Source: Flavobacteriales bacterium (GTDB lineage: Bacteria; Bacteroidota; Bacteroidia; Flavobacteriales_F; PHOS-HE28). From it: 64,000 bases of DNA. Positions within the stretch are counted from its first letter, which is position 1. Every line of letters starts with the position of its first letter. The stretch spans positions 1-64,000 of the forward strand of contig JAEUSU010000023.1 in NCBI GenBank assembly GCA_016788635.1, given 5' to 3'. Positions 41,386 through 50,933 of the stretch are shown here, in pieces. Made by a program: the position numbers and the translations under genes. Under the pieces are notes generated by a model. The model was not told the origin of the DNA. It saw only the letters and a list, made by a program, of their open reading frames with translations, and ran no database searches.

Positions 41386-42075
41386 TCATCCGGCCTTCAC
41401 GATCCGGAAGTTGAAGAAGGGCGTCTGCAAGGCACCCCACAGGCGGATCCAGACCGGCAGCACCATCTCCGTGCCGCGTGCATTGGTGATGTCGCCCAGG
41501 TCGATCATGTCCGCATCGGCCCAGCCGAACTGCTTCAACAGTGCGCGCACCTCATCCTTGGCAGCCGCATCATTGCCACAGAGGAAGAGGTTCGTGCGCT
41601 CGGGCAACATCGCCGGGTCCACCATCAGTCCGGCCGTCAGCGTGTTCAGGCCCTTCACCACGCGCACTTGGGGGAAGGCCTTTTGAAGCTGTTCACCGAG
41701 CGAGTCGGTATTGCTCACGAAGAGCGAGGGCGGCATGCCCCTCGAGAAGTCCAGCGGGTTGCTGATATCGAGCAGCGCCTTGGTGCCGAGGTTCGCATCA
41801 CCCGCCAGCTTCAGCGCTTCCAACGAACCGAAGCCGCTGGTGGCGTTGATGAGCAGCTCGCCATGCGCCGCCGCTTCCGCGAATGTCCGCAGGGAGATGG
41901 TGGGATGCTCCTTGTGCCACTCGCTGAAGAGCGCGCCGCCCATGGGTCCCTTCTCCGTATTGGCCAGTGTGGCCTTCGGATCGCGCGTGCCGATCACCAC
42001 GTCATGGCCGAGGCGCGCGAGTTTCGCTGCGATGGTGCGGCCCACGCCGCCCGTTCCGAATATGCCGATCTTCAT
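41386..42075 (-). CDS. NADP-binding F420-reductase-like oxidoreductase
   Basis: 229 residues. Rossmann start MKIGIFGTGGVGRTIAAKLARLGHDVVIGTRD, then LLINATSGFGSLEALKLAG, LLDISNPLDFSRGMPPSLF and VVKGLNTLTAGLMVDPAM, the pattern of NADP-dependent F420-reductase-like proteins in organisms without F420. Divergent from an HxlR regulator 160 bases away, a common regulator-enzyme pairing. Confidence 0.85.
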   Translation of the reverse strand: MKIGIFGTGGVGRTIAAKLARLGHDVVIGTRDPKATLANTEKGPMGGALFSEWHKEHPTISLRTFAEAAAHGELLINATSGFGSLEALKLAGDANLGTKALLDISNPLDFSRGMPPSLFVSNTDSLGEQLQKAFPQVRVVKGLNTLTAGLMVDPAMLPERTNLFLCGNDAAAKDEVRALLKQFGWADADMIDLGDITNARGTEMVLPVWIRLWGALQTPFFNFRIVKAG

Positions 42076-42235
42076 TCTGCTTGGTGTTGGGGGGGTTACT
42101 TTCCTTTACTTGGCGGCTGTAAAAGTGGATGGCCGCTATCCTTTCCACAAGAGCTGTCAGAAAGGTTAGTATTGCACGTATGCGACCGGTTCAGCGCATC
42201 CAGCGCGTTCCCAGTGAACGTTAAATTTTGATCAC

Positions 42236-42640
42236 ATGCTCATCGACGGGAAGGAACATCGGATCAAAATGCACGGTCGGGAGTACCACTGTGCGCTGGA
42301 TGTGACCATGGACTACATCGGGGGCAAGTGGAAGACCATCGTGCTCTGGTACCTGCGCAAGGATGCACGGCGCTTCAGCGAGCTCAACCGGCAGATCCCG
42401 GGCATCACCGAGAAGATGCTCTCCATGCAGCTCCGCGACCTGGAGAAGGACGGTTTGGTGAAGCGCACCATCTTTCCCGAAGTGCCGCCGCGCGTGGAAT
42501 ATGAACTGACCGCGGAAGGCCGCACGCTGCTGCCCCTGCTGGAGGAGATCGCCAAATGGGGCCGCATGATGGGCGCCAGGCATGGGAAGGTGGAGGAAGT
42601 GAAGGCCTTGGCGAAGAAGAAGAGAACGGCCTCGCGGTAA
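42236..42640 (+). CDS. HxlR-family transcriptional regulator
   Basis: 134 residues, winged helix of the HxlR type: HCALDVTMDYIGGKWKTIVL, WYLRKDARRFSELNRQIPG, ITEKMLSMQLRDLEKDGLV and the wing PPRVEYELTAEGRTLLP. A single Cys near residue 17 (HCALD) is at the redox-sensing position known in this family. Likely controls the divergent reductase at 41386. Confidence 0.92.
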   Translation: MLIDGKEHRIKMHGREYHCALDVTMDYIGGKWKTIVLWYLRKDARRFSELNRQIPGITEKMLSMQLRDLEKDGLVKRTIFPEVPPRVEYELTAEGRTLLPLLEEIAKWGRMMGARHGKVEEVKALAKKKRTASR

Positions 42641-42697
42641 TGCATCAACACCAAGCCCGTCAGGTTCCTGGGCGGATGGCGCGGTAAAGACCAAGGC

Positions 42698-43288
42698 TCA
42701 GCGTCCCTCGCTGGCCCCCCGCAAGGCCCGTTCGATCCGTTTGTCCGGAACAACCCAAAGCAGGGCGATCACCAGGTAGATCAGGCGGGCCACCACAGGC
42801 TCCAGGAATGAGGCCGGCACCGCCACCAGATACATCAACACGGATACCATCCCCTTCAGGTCGCGGCCCATGGCCTTTGCCAGGTGCGAGTCTTGCCCCT
42901 CGTTGCGGACGATCACCCGCACCAGCACCCAATAGGATACCGCCGCGAAGAGCAGGTTCACGCCATACAAGGCCGTAGGCAGGGCCTCAAAGTGGTTCTC
43001 CCCCATCCAGCCCGTGGTGAAGGGCACCAGAGACAGCCAGAACAACAGGTGCATGTTGGCCCAGAGCACTGCTCCGTTCACACGGCTGGTGGCGTGCATC
43101 AAGTGGTGGTGATTGTTCCAGTAGATGGCCACATAGGCGAAGCTGAGCACGTAGCTCAGGAAGACAGGAACGAGCTTCACCAAGGCGCCCAGTTTGGGTT
43201 CGTGCGGCACCTTCATCTCCAGTACCATGATGGTGATGATGATGGCGATGACGCCATCGCTGAACGCTTCGAGCCGTGAGGTACGCAT
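42698..43288 (-). CDS. TMEM175-family (DUF1211) potassium channel-like protein
   Basis: 196 residues from 43288. The family motif R-L-E-A-F-S-D-G-V-I-A-I opens the protein, followed by ITIMVLEMKVPHEP and five more hydrophobic helices, with the HHHLMHATSRVNGAVLWAN segment typical of DUF1211. Bacterial members form K+-permeable channels. Divergent from the tricorn-like protease. Confidence 0.9.
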   Translation of the reverse strand: MRTSRLEAFSDGVIAIIITIMVLEMKVPHEPKLGALVKLVPVFLSYVLSFAYVAIYWNNHHHLMHATSRVNGAVLWANMHLLFWLSLVPFTTGWMGENHFEALPTALYGVNLLFAAVSYWVLVRVIVRNEGQDSHLAKAMGRDLKGMVSVLMYLVAVPASFLEPVVARLIYLVIALLWVVPDKRIERALRGASEGR

Positions 43289-43357
43289 GGGGAGGCGAAG
43301 ATGGGCATACCATGCGTTCAACCGTTCGTCCCGTGATGACGTCCGGAACGCGCCCGT

Positions 43358-43365
43358 TACATTCG
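43358..43365 (+). promoter_or_regulatory. -7 promoter box TACATTCG for the tricorn-like protease gene
   Basis: TACATTCG, a one-base variant of TAnnTTTG, 20 bases upstream of the ATG at 43386. Confidence 0.4.
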
Positions 43366-43385
43366 GCGCTCATTCCCCCAACTTG

Positions 43386-46300
43386 ATGAAGTTCCTGAAC
43401 ATCCCGTTCGTTCTGCTACCCACACTGGCCATCGCGCAACTGAGCCCCGCGGACGAGGCCCTCTGGCTGCGCTACCCTGCGATCTCACCAGATGGCGGCA
43501 CCATTGTATTCTGCTACCAGGGCGACCTGTGGCGTGTGCCCAGCAGCGGAGGCAACGCCACGCTCCTCACCACCCACGAGGCCTACGACTGCAACCCCGT
43601 GTGGTCCCGCGATGGCCAATGGATCGCCTTCAGCAGCGACCGCTTCGGGAACAATGACGTGTTCGTGATGCCCGCCGCTGGCGGCCCCGCCACACGCCTC
43701 ACCTTCCATTCCGCAGGCGACATCCCCACGGACTTCAGCCCGGACAGCAAGCAGGTCCTCTTCAGCTCCAGCCGCCTGGACGACCGCCGCAACCAGGAGT
43801 TCCCCAGCCCGGGACTGGGTGAACTGTACACGGTTCCCGTGGCCGGTGGCAGGGTTACCCGCGTGATGCCCACCGTGGCCGAGGACGCTCAATACAGCCC
43901 CGACGGCAGCCTGATCGTGTATCACGACTGGAAGGGCTACGAGGACGAGTTCCGCAAGCACCACGTGAGCAGCGTGACGCGCGACATCTGGACCTTCTCC
44001 CCTGTCACCGGCCGCTACCAACAGATCAGCTCCTTCGGCGGGGAGGACCGCGAGCCCGTCTTCAGCACGGACGGCCGCAGCGTGTACTACCTCAGCGAGG
44101 AGAAGGGCAGCTTCAATGTGCACAGGATGTCGGCCTCAGGCGGTGCGTCCACACAGCTCACCTTTCTGAAGGACCACCCCGTGCGCCACCTGAGCACCAG
44201 CCGCGATGGCACGCTCTGCTTCAACCACCATGGCACATTGTACACCTTCAAGGAAGGCGGACAGCCGCAGAAAGTCACCGTGCGCATTGCCATGGACCAG
44301 CGCTACAACCCCGAGCGCACCGTGAGCGTGAACGGCAACGTGCGCGACTACGACGTGTCCTCCAATGGCAAGGAGGTGGCCTTCGTGCACCGCGGCGAGG
44401 TCTTCGTGACCAGTGTGAAGGAGGGCACCACACGCCGCATCACCAACACCCCGGAACAGGAGCGCGACGTGCAGTTCAGCCCGGACGGCCGCACCCTGGT
44501 GTACGCCACCGAGCGCAACGGCAGCTGGGACCTATACACCACCACCATCGTGCGCAAGGAGGAGCCCTACTTCTTCACCGCCACCGTGCTGAAGGAGGAG
44601 CCCCTGCTCGCCACACCCGCCGAGGAGTTCCAACCGCGCTGGAGCCCGGACGGTAAGGAGGTGGCCTACCTGGAGGAGCGCACCACCGTTCGCGTGTACT
44701 CCATCGCCGGCAAGGCGAGCCGCACCGTGCTGCCTGCGGACCGCAACTACAGCTATTCCGACGGTGACCAGCACTTCGCCTGGAGCCCCGACAGCAAGTG
44801 GCTGCTCGTGAACTTCCTGAACCCCGACCAGTGGATCGACCAGTCCGGGCTGATCAAGGCCGACGGTAGTGGCACGGTGACGGACCTGAGCAAGAGCGGT
44901 TACGGCCATTGGAGCCCCACGTGGACCATGGACGGCAAGGCCATGCTCACCTACAGCAGCCGCGATGGCATGAAGAACCACGCCAGCTGGGGCGGACAGG
45001 TGGACGCCTACGCCACCTTCTTCACCCAGGCCGCACTGGACCGGTTCAAACTGAGCAAGGAGGAATTGGAACTGTTGAAGGAGGAAGAGGACAAGAAGAA
45101 AAAGGAGACCGAGGAGAAAAAGGATGCGGACAAGTCCGACAAGGCCAAGGGCGGCAAGGACAAGGACAAGAAGGATGAAAAGGAGAAGGTGGAGCCCCTG
45201 AAGATCGAGCTGGAGCATATCGAGGACCGCCGCGTGCGCCTCACCATCCACAGCAGCAGCCTTTCCGGCGCGGTGCTGAGCAAGGATGGCGAGAAACTCT
45301 ACTACCTGGCCCGTTTCGAGAAGGGCTTTGACCTGTGGGAGACCGAGTTGCGCACGCGTGAGACCAAGGTGGCCGCCAAGATGAACGCCAGCTGGACCAA
45401 CGGGCTGATGCTGGACAAGGAGGGCAAGAACCTCTACTTCGTGCGGGACGGCGGCATCGCGCGGTTCGACATCGACAAGGGCAGCGTGGAGAGCGTGGGC
45501 ATCAGTGGCGAGATGACCCTGAACGAGGCGAAGGAGCGCGCGTACCTCTTCGAGCACGTGTGGCGCCAGGTGGTGAAGAAGTTCTACGACCCCAAGCTCC
45601 ACGGCGTGAACTGGGACTTCTACAAGCAGGAGTATGCCCGTGTGCTGCCCCAGCTGAACAACAACCACGACTTCGCCGAACTGCTCAGCGAGATGCTGGG
45701 CGAGCTGAACGCCTCCCACACCGGATCGGGCTACCGCCGCCGCGAACCCAACAGCGACGCCACCGCCTCACTGGGTCTGTTCTATGATGATGCCTACACC
45801 GGCAGCGGCCTGAAGGTGACCGAGGTGATGCAGAAGGGCCCCTGCGTGAAGGAGGGCACCAAGATCAAGGCCGGCGTGGTGATCGAGCAGATCGATGGGC
45901 AGGTGGTGGCGCACAATGAGGACGCCGCCCGTCTGCTGAACCGCAAGGCCGGCAAGCCCACCCTGCTCAGCCTCTTCGACCCCAAGGGCGGCCAACGCTG
46001 GGAGGAGACGGTGAAGCCCATTGCCCGCTGGGAGGAGGGCGAGCTCCTGTACCACCGCTGGACGGACCGCTGCGCCTTTTTGGTGGACAGCCTCAGCGGA
46101 GGCCGCATCGGCTACGTGCACGTGGAGGGCATGGACGACCCCAGCTTCCGCAAGGTGTACGAGGACGCCCTGGGAAAGCACCACAACAAGCAGGCCCTGG
46201 TGGTGGACACCCGCTTCAACGGCGGCGGCTGGCTGCATGACGACCTGGCCACCTTCCTCGCCGGCAAGGTGTACATGCGCATTGAGCCGCGCGGGCAAAA

Positions 46301-46655
46301 GCTCGGCAAGGAACCCCAGTTCAAGTGGTACAAGCCCAGCGCCGTGGTGATGAGCGAGAGCAACTACAGCGATGCACACCTCTTTCCCGTGACCTACAAG
46401 GCGCTGGGCGTGGGCCAGCTCGTGGGCATGCCCGTGCCCGGCACCGGCACAGCCGTGTGGTGGGAAGGCCTGCAGAACGGCATGTACTTCGGCATCCCGC
46501 AGGTGGGCATGATCGACAACGCGGGCAACTTCATGGAGAACACCCAGCTGGAACCCGACGTGCGCCAGCCACTGGAACCCGCGCTGGTGGCACAGGGCCG
46601 CGATCAGCAACTGGAGGCCGCTGTGAAGCTGCTGCTGGAGGAGCTGAAGCGTTGA
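43386..46655 (+). CDS. Tricorn-like S41 protease with a charged linker
   Basis: 1089 residues from ATG 43386. Signal peptide MKFLNIPFVLLPTLAIAQ. Two beta-propellers (ISPDGGTIVFCYQGDLWRVP, FSPDSKQVLFSS, WSPDGKEVAYLEERT). Residues 557-605 are a very Lys/Glu/Asp-rich insert. The C-terminal half has a PDZ (GVVIEQIDGQVVAHNEDAAR) and the S41/tricorn active site: Ser777-His778 in LNASHTG, nucleophile Ser995 in NYSDAHLFP and Glu1056 in TQLEPDV. Bacteroidota homologues digest exported peptides, here probably in the periplasm. Confidence 0.9.
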   Translation: MKFLNIPFVLLPTLAIAQLSPADEALWLRYPAISPDGGTIVFCYQGDLWRVPSSGGNATLLTTHEAYDCNPVWSRDGQWIAFSSDRFGNNDVFVMPAAGGPATRLTFHSAGDIPTDFSPDSKQVLFSSSRLDDRRNQEFPSPGLGELYTVPVAGGRVTRVMPTVAEDAQYSPDGSLIVYHDWKGYEDEFRKHHVSSVTRDIWTFSPVTGRYQQISSFGGEDREPVFSTDGRSVYYLSEEKGSFNVHRMSASGGASTQLTFLKDHPVRHLSTSRDGTLCFNHHGTLYTFKEGGQPQKVTVRIAMDQRYNPERTVSVNGNVRDYDVSSNGKEVAFVHRGEVFVTSVKEGTTRRITNTPEQERDVQFSPDGRTLVYATERNGSWDLYTTTIVRKEEPYFFTATVLKEEPLLATPAEEFQPRWSPDGKEVAYLEERTTVRVYSIAGKASRTVLPADRNYSYSDGDQHFAWSPDSKWLLVNFLNPDQWIDQSGLIKADGSGTVTDLSKSGYGHWSPTWTMDGKAMLTYSSRDGMKNHASWGGQVDAYATFFTQAALDRFKLSKEELELLKEEEDKKKKETEEKKDADKSDKAKGGKDKDKKDEKEKVEPLKIELEHIEDRRVRLTIHSSSLSGAVLSKDGEKLYYLARFEKGFDLWETELRTRETKVAAKMNASWTNGLMLDKEGKNLYFVRDGGIARFDIDKGSVESVGISGEMTLNEAKERAYLFEHVWRQVVKKFYDPKLHGVNWDFYKQEYARVLPQLNNNHDFAELLSEMLGELNASHTGSGYRRREPNSDATASLGLFYDDAYTGSGLKVTEVMQKGPCVKEGTKIKAGVVIEQIDGQVVAHNEDAARLLNRKAGKPTLLSLFDPKGGQRWEETVKPIARWEEGELLYHRWTDRCAFLVDSLSGGRIGYVHVEGMDDPSFRKVYEDALGKHHNKQALVVDTRFNGGGWLHDDLATFLAGKVYMRIEPRGQKLGKEPQFKWYKPSAVVMSESNYSDAHLFPVTYKALGVGQLVGMPVPGTGTAVWWEGLQNGMYFGIPQVGMIDNAGNFMENTQLEPDVRQPLEPALVAQGRDQQLEAAVKLLLEELKR

Positions 46656-46662
46656 GCTGCAC

Positions 46663-46992
46663 ATGACCGCTGCGGATGCGCGCGACCTGGTGCTGGCCAT
46701 GCCCGGCATCACCGAGCACGAACACTTCGACAAGGCGGCCTACCGTGGAACACTGCCCAACGGCAAGCCCTCGAAGATCTTCATGACGCTGTGGATCGAG
46801 GACCAGCGCGCGGTGCTCCTGCTGGATACCGAGCAGCAGGCCGAACTCCATGCGCATCATCCCGCTGTCTTCTTTCCCGTGCCGAACAAATGGGGCGACA
46901 AGGGCGCGACCTTCGTGGAGTTGGAGCAGGTGGCCCCGGTCCTCTTCCGCAAGGCGGTGGAGATGGCGAAGCGGAATGCGGGGGTGGGGTGA
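46663..46992 (+). CDS. MmcQ/YjbR-family protein
   Basis: 109 residues, YjbR-like double-stranded-DNA-binding-domain fold: LVLAMPGITEHEHFDKAAYR, SKIFMTLWIEDQRAVLLL and FFPVPNKWGDKGATFVELEQ. Function uncertain. Starts 8 bases after the protease stop, same direction. Confidence 0.85.
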   Translation: MTAADARDLVLAMPGITEHEHFDKAAYRGTLPNGKPSKIFMTLWIEDQRAVLLLDTEQQAELHAHHPAVFFPVPNKWGDKGATFVELEQVAPVLFRKAVEMAKRNAGVG

Positions 46993-47074
46993 GGCAATTG
47001 AACTTGGAAGGCTCCCTAGGCGTCCCCATCAACCTCTCACGGTTCAACCGATCAATGTTCTCGGTTTGACCAGA

Positions 47075-47398
47075 TCACTGCACCTCCGCCGCCCCGCTGA
47101 TGCAACATTCGTTGCTGTGAATGTAGCCCGCCGGGGTGCCATCCACCTTGAACCAGAGCGCAGGACGCACGCTCGTAGGCTTCAGTCCGCACAGGCTGAG
47201 GGTGGCCGTGCTGCCCTCGGGCATGTCATCCCGGAGCCTCCAGTTGCGGTCCACCACCAGCGTGCCGCTTACGGTGGTGGCATAGCTCACTACACAACTG
47301 TCGCAGGCCACGAAGAGGTCCACCGCGTGGGACGATGTCTTCTCGCAGGCGGTCGTGAGCATGAAGAGGATGGGCATCCCCATCGGCAGCCGCTTCAT
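47075..47398 (-). CDS. Small lipoprotein of unknown function
   Basis: 107 residues from 47398. Lipoprotein signal MKRLPMGMPILFMLTTAC with Cys18 lipidated. Mature part contains four more cysteines (ACDSCVVSY, SLCGLK, NECCISG). No family recognised. Separated from neighbours on both sides. Confidence 0.6.
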   Translation of the reverse strand: MKRLPMGMPILFMLTTACEKTSSHAVDLFVACDSCVVSYATTVSGTLVVDRNWRLRDDMPEGSTATLSLCGLKPTSVRPALWFKVDGTPAGYIHSNECCISGAAEVQ

Positions 47399-47470
47399 AC
47401 CGCCAAGGTAGCATGGAAGCGAGCGGGCCCTTCGACGCATTGGGGGCCTGTGAAGGGTTACCGAACGGGC

Positions 47471-48223
47471 TCAGGGATGCGACACCATCCGGAGGAAGTC
47501 ACGCACCACGTAATTGAAGTGATCCGCATCCTCCATGTTGCTCAGGTGGGCCACACCGGGGATCACCACCAGCCGCGCGCCGGGAATGGCCTCGGCCATG
47601 GCCTGGCTGGTGGGCAGCGGCATCAGCTCATCCTCCGCGCCGGTGATCACCAGCGCGGGCACGCGCACCCCCGGCAGCAGAAATGACCGGTCCGGACGGC
47701 GGGCCATGCCGCGCGCGGCGGCGGCCACGGCACGCGGGTCCTGCCTTTCCATCATGCTGCGCACATGGGCCACCACGTCGGGCTTCTCCCTGCGGGTCTT
47801 CTCGCTCAGCACACGTGGCAGCATGGCGCGTGCAAGCACGGATGTGCCGTTGGCGAGCACCTCCATTGCGGTGGCTTCGCGCGCGGCCCGGGCGTCGAGT
47901 GCATCGGCGGTGGCGCGTGTGTTGATCAGCAACAGGCCCTGCACGCCCTCCGGCCAGCGCTGGAGAAACGCGAGCGCCACGTAGCCGCCCATGGATAGGC
48001 CGCCGAGCACCACGCGTTCGATGCCGCGTGCATCCAGCAGCGCTTTCACATCAGCCGCATAGTCCTCCATGGTGAGCACATCGGGCACTGCACCACCGGT
48101 GCCGAAGCCCAGCAGGTCTGGCGCGATCACCTCGGCCAAATCTGAAAGGCCCTCCATCTGCTCGGTCCACAACGCGTGGTCATGCGGGAAGCCGTGGAGC
48201 ATCAAGAGCGTGGGGCGGGGCAT
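47471..48223 (-). CDS. Alpha/beta hydrolase
   Basis: 250 residues from 48223. Oxyanion HGFPHDHALW, nucleophile elbow GGLSMGGY with Ser77, acid Asp in VITGAEDELMPLP and His in GVAHLSNMEDADHF. Similar to esterases and peroxidase-type hydrolases of the MhpC group. The substrate is not predictable. Divergent from the beta-helix gene. Confidence 0.9.
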   Translation of the reverse strand: MPRPTLLMLHGFPHDHALWTEQMEGLSDLAEVIAPDLLGFGTGGAVPDVLTMEDYAADVKALLDARGIERVVLGGLSMGGYVALAFLQRWPEGVQGLLLINTRATADALDARAAREATAMEVLANGTSVLARAMLPRVLSEKTRREKPDVVAHVRSMMERQDPRAVAAAARGMARRPDRSFLLPGVRVPALVITGAEDELMPLPTSQAMAEAIPGARLVVIPGVAHLSNMEDADHFNYVVRDFLRMVSHP

Positions 48224-48289
48224 GCCGCCAAGGTAGCGCGGGCGCATACTCCGCTTGGCGCTGTAGCTTGCCCGCCCAAGCTCTTGGCC

Positions 48290-49417
48290 ATGCGCACGTT
48301 CCACGCCGTCCTTGTATCCGCCCTTCTCCTCTCCCACTCCAAGATCCACGCGGTGGACTACGTGGTGCCCGCGAACACCAACATCAGCAAGTTCTTCGCT
48401 TCACTGCCCAAGGATGCCACGCGCGTGATCTTCAGTGCGGCGGCGGAATACAAGTGCACGGGGGACATCGTGCTGCCGGACGCACGGCTGCTGGTGATCG
48501 ACGGCGCTGGAGCGAAGCTGCTGCTGGGGCCCGCGTCCAACGGCTTCACGCGCGAGGTGGCCGACCAGAAGGAGGCCATGGCGCGGATCAGCAGCCGCTA
48601 CATCATCCGCGATTTCGCCGAGATCGAGGGCGGGAAAAAGGCCATCGACCTGAAGGCCACGCTGGGCAGCGTGATCAGCAACCTGCGCCTGAGCGGACAG
48701 ACCGAGGCTGCGATCGACCTGCGCTTCTGCCTGGTGACACGGCTGGAGAACGTGATGGTGACCAATCCAGCAGGCAGGGGCATTGTGCTGCGGCAGGGCG
48801 ACTGGAGCGGCGCCTCGGCCAGCAACAGCCAGACCAACAGCAGCGTGCTGCAGCAGTGCCGCGTGTATTGCGCCAGGACCACCACCGCCGCCTTCACCGT
48901 GCTGAACAGCGGCGGGGTGCGCATGGTGGATTGTGTGAGCGAGGGCGCCCCGGCCGACTACGCCCTTTTCCTGAGCGCCACCACCGACGGTGACGAGAGC
49001 AAGCCTGCTGGCAACAGCGTGGTGAAGTCCTTCACCCTGGAGAATTTCCATGTGGAGCACGCGGCGAACAAGGCGTCGATCTATGTGAACTTCCCTTCGA
49101 AGGCCACCGTGACGCTGAGCAACGTGTACTGGAACGGCAAACACACCGCACCCGTGATCCTGTACACCATGGGGCAGTTGAACCTGCAGGACATCGGCTG
49201 GTTCAGCCCGGACTTCCGCATCGTGTCGCGCATCAGTGCGCCCCGCATCAACGTGGACCGCTGCCACAGTGCACTGCGCATGGGAGAGCGGAACGAGAAG
49301 GGCGAGATCGCGACCAGCTCCGACAAGGAGGCCGGTGTGCTGCGGCTGGGGCAGGCCCTGCCGGGCAACACGCAACTGAAGCTCGACTACGTGCGCGTGT
49401 GGCGGCCGTCCATGTGA
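48290..49417 (+). CDS. Secreted parallel beta-helix protein
   Basis: 375 residues from ATG 48290. Signal peptide MRTFHAVLVSALLLSHSKIHA. Right-handed beta-helix rungs of about 22-25 residues are seen (GSVISNLRLSGQTEAAIDLR, VTRLENVMVTNPAGRGIVLR, VYCARTTTAAFTVLNSGGVR, VDCVSEGAPADYALFLSATT), as in pectate-lyase-fold proteins. No catalytic residues could be identified and no T9SS domain is present. Role unknown. Confidence 0.75.
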   Translation: MRTFHAVLVSALLLSHSKIHAVDYVVPANTNISKFFASLPKDATRVIFSAAAEYKCTGDIVLPDARLLVIDGAGAKLLLGPASNGFTREVADQKEAMARISSRYIIRDFAEIEGGKKAIDLKATLGSVISNLRLSGQTEAAIDLRFCLVTRLENVMVTNPAGRGIVLRQGDWSGASASNSQTNSSVLQQCRVYCARTTTAAFTVLNSGGVRMVDCVSEGAPADYALFLSATTDGDESKPAGNSVVKSFTLENFHVEHAANKASIYVNFPSKATVTLSNVYWNGKHTAPVILYTMGQLNLQDIGWFSPDFRIVSRISAPRINVDRCHSALRMGERNEKGEIATSSDKEAGVLRLGQALPGNTQLKLDYVRVWRPSM

Positions 49418-49421
49418 CGGG

Positions 49422-49913
49422 TCAGCGCAACGGCCCCAAGGGGCTCGGCGGGCAATTTTCCACCTGCCGTGTGAAGGCACCGCTGGCAATGCGCCAGCCT
49501 CCGGGCCCCTTCACCAGATTGAAGAGGTCGTGCCCGCAATGGCTGAGCTTGCCGTCCACATGGAAGTCGTAGGCGCACCACACCGCAGCCACGCCCTCAT
49601 CCATCACCACCGTGGGGCTCCAGTACCGCTCCACGAGCCGCTCCTTCGCGGAGGCGATGCGCCGGATGAAGTCGGTATTCGTCATGGAACGCAAGGGGCG
49701 CGCGTTGGGCCCCAGTTCCACCACATGGAATACACCATCTGGCACCAGGATGGCCGCCATTGCCACGCTGTCGTGCGCTTCCATGGCGGCGAAGAGGCGG
49801 TCCACCACCGCACGCACATCGGCGTGGCCGTTGGTGTCGGTCTGTGCGTTCAATGGGTTGGCAGCGAGTGCACAACCGACAACAATGGTCAGTGACCGGA
49901 TCGTACCCTTCAT
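49422..49913 (-). CDS. Secreted SnoaL/DUF4440-like (NTF2-fold) protein
   Basis: 163 residues from 49913. Signal peptide MKGTIRSLTIVVGCALAANP..NAQ. NTF2-fold pattern: VRAVVDRLFAAMEAHDSVAM, ILVPDGVFHVVELG, DGKLSHCGHDLFNLVKGPGG and WRIASGAFTRQVENCP. Such proteins are enzymes or binding modules with widely varying substrates. Divergent from the CPBP protease. Confidence 0.82.
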   Translation of the reverse strand: MKGTIRSLTIVVGCALAANPLNAQTDTNGHADVRAVVDRLFAAMEAHDSVAMAAILVPDGVFHVVELGPNARPLRSMTNTDFIRRIASAKERLVERYWSPTVVMDEGVAAVWCAYDFHVDGKLSHCGHDLFNLVKGPGGWRIASGAFTRQVENCPPSPLGPLR

Positions 49914-49997
49914 GGATCTGTGAAGTTGGATACAGGCGAAGATCGCTATCGTTGCATGAGTGGCGCGCACATCATACACATTTTCAAACCAACGCTG

Positions 49998-50927
49998 ATG
50001 AACAAAGGCGTGCTCTCCTTCCTCGCGATGGCCTTCGGTTTCACATGGGTCGTGGCGGCCATCGGTTTCGCCCTTGACATCGACACCATATCAGGGATCC
50101 GATACGTGGTGCTTGGCGCTATCGCCATGCTGGGGCCGGCCTTTGCGGCAATCGTACAGCAGCGGTTCATTGACCGCGAGCCATGGAGCGGCCTGGGGCT
50201 TCGCGTCAATGAAACGCGTTGGCCGATACTACTCCTCACCGTTCTGGTGGGCGTTGTATTGGTGCCGATGTGTCTGGGTGTGATCCACCTGCTCGGCGAT
50301 GTCCTTGATATCGCATCCTTCGGTCATGCGGCCGTCACTACCGAGCGGTTCGTGGTGGCCGTGAAGGAGATGGCAGTGGCCTCAGGGCACGGAGAACAGG
50401 TGAATGGTGCCACGGAAGCACTGATGCGGTTACCGGCTGGTGTGGCCCTTGCCGCCTTGCTCCTGAGCGCCGTAGCGGCCGCTTTCACAGTTAACCTGCC
50501 CTTCATGCTGGGTGAGGAGCTCGGCTGGCGTGGCTACCTATGGCAAGCGCTCGGCAAGCGGCCGGTGCATACCCGGATCGGCCTTACCGGCCTGTTCTGG
50601 GGGCTGTGGCATGCACCGCTCATAGCCATGGGCCACAACTACCCCGGACATCGCATCGCCGGCATCGGGCTCATGGTCATCTTCTGCCTCTTCCTCTCCG
50701 TCCTGTTCGACTGGACGCGTACGCGCAGCGGAAGCATCTGGTCGTCGTGCGTATTGCATGGCCTCATCAACGGTAGTGCAGGTGCCATGGCCATGTTCTC
50801 CTGGGGGGGGCATGAACTGGTCGGCTCCATCGTCGGCGTCGCAGGGCTGGTGACCATCGCCGTTACATGCGTGATCGTGTTGCTGCTGGACGGCACTTAC
50901 CGCAAAGCACTGTTCACGTTGAGCTGA
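49998..50927 (+). CDS. CPBP-family intramembrane protease (Abi)
   Basis: 309 residues from ATG 49998. Eight or so transmembrane helices with the CPBP motifs FMLGEELGWRGYLWQAL (Glu173, Glu174, Arg178), LFWGLWHAPLIAMGHNYPGH (His in the second motif) and SGSIWSSCVLHGLINGS (third). Members cleave membrane proteins or bacteriocin-related substrates. The N-terminal part resembles the longer, membrane-only members. Confidence 0.85.
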   Translation: MNKGVLSFLAMAFGFTWVVAAIGFALDIDTISGIRYVVLGAIAMLGPAFAAIVQQRFIDREPWSGLGLRVNETRWPILLLTVLVGVVLVPMCLGVIHLLGDVLDIASFGHAAVTTERFVVAVKEMAVASGHGEQVNGATEALMRLPAGVALAALLLSAVAAAFTVNLPFMLGEELGWRGYLWQALGKRPVHTRIGLTGLFWGLWHAPLIAMGHNYPGHRIAGIGLMVIFCLFLSVLFDWTRTRSGSIWSSCVLHGLINGSAGAMAMFSWGGHELVGSIVGVAGLVTIAVTCVIVLLLDGTYRKALFTLS

Positions 50928-50933
50928 CCTGAC

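Noticed and set aside
44532..45719. 395-residue antisense frame over the tricorn-like protease
   Set aside because: Shadow; the Leu-rich run is the reverse complement of the Lys-rich insert.
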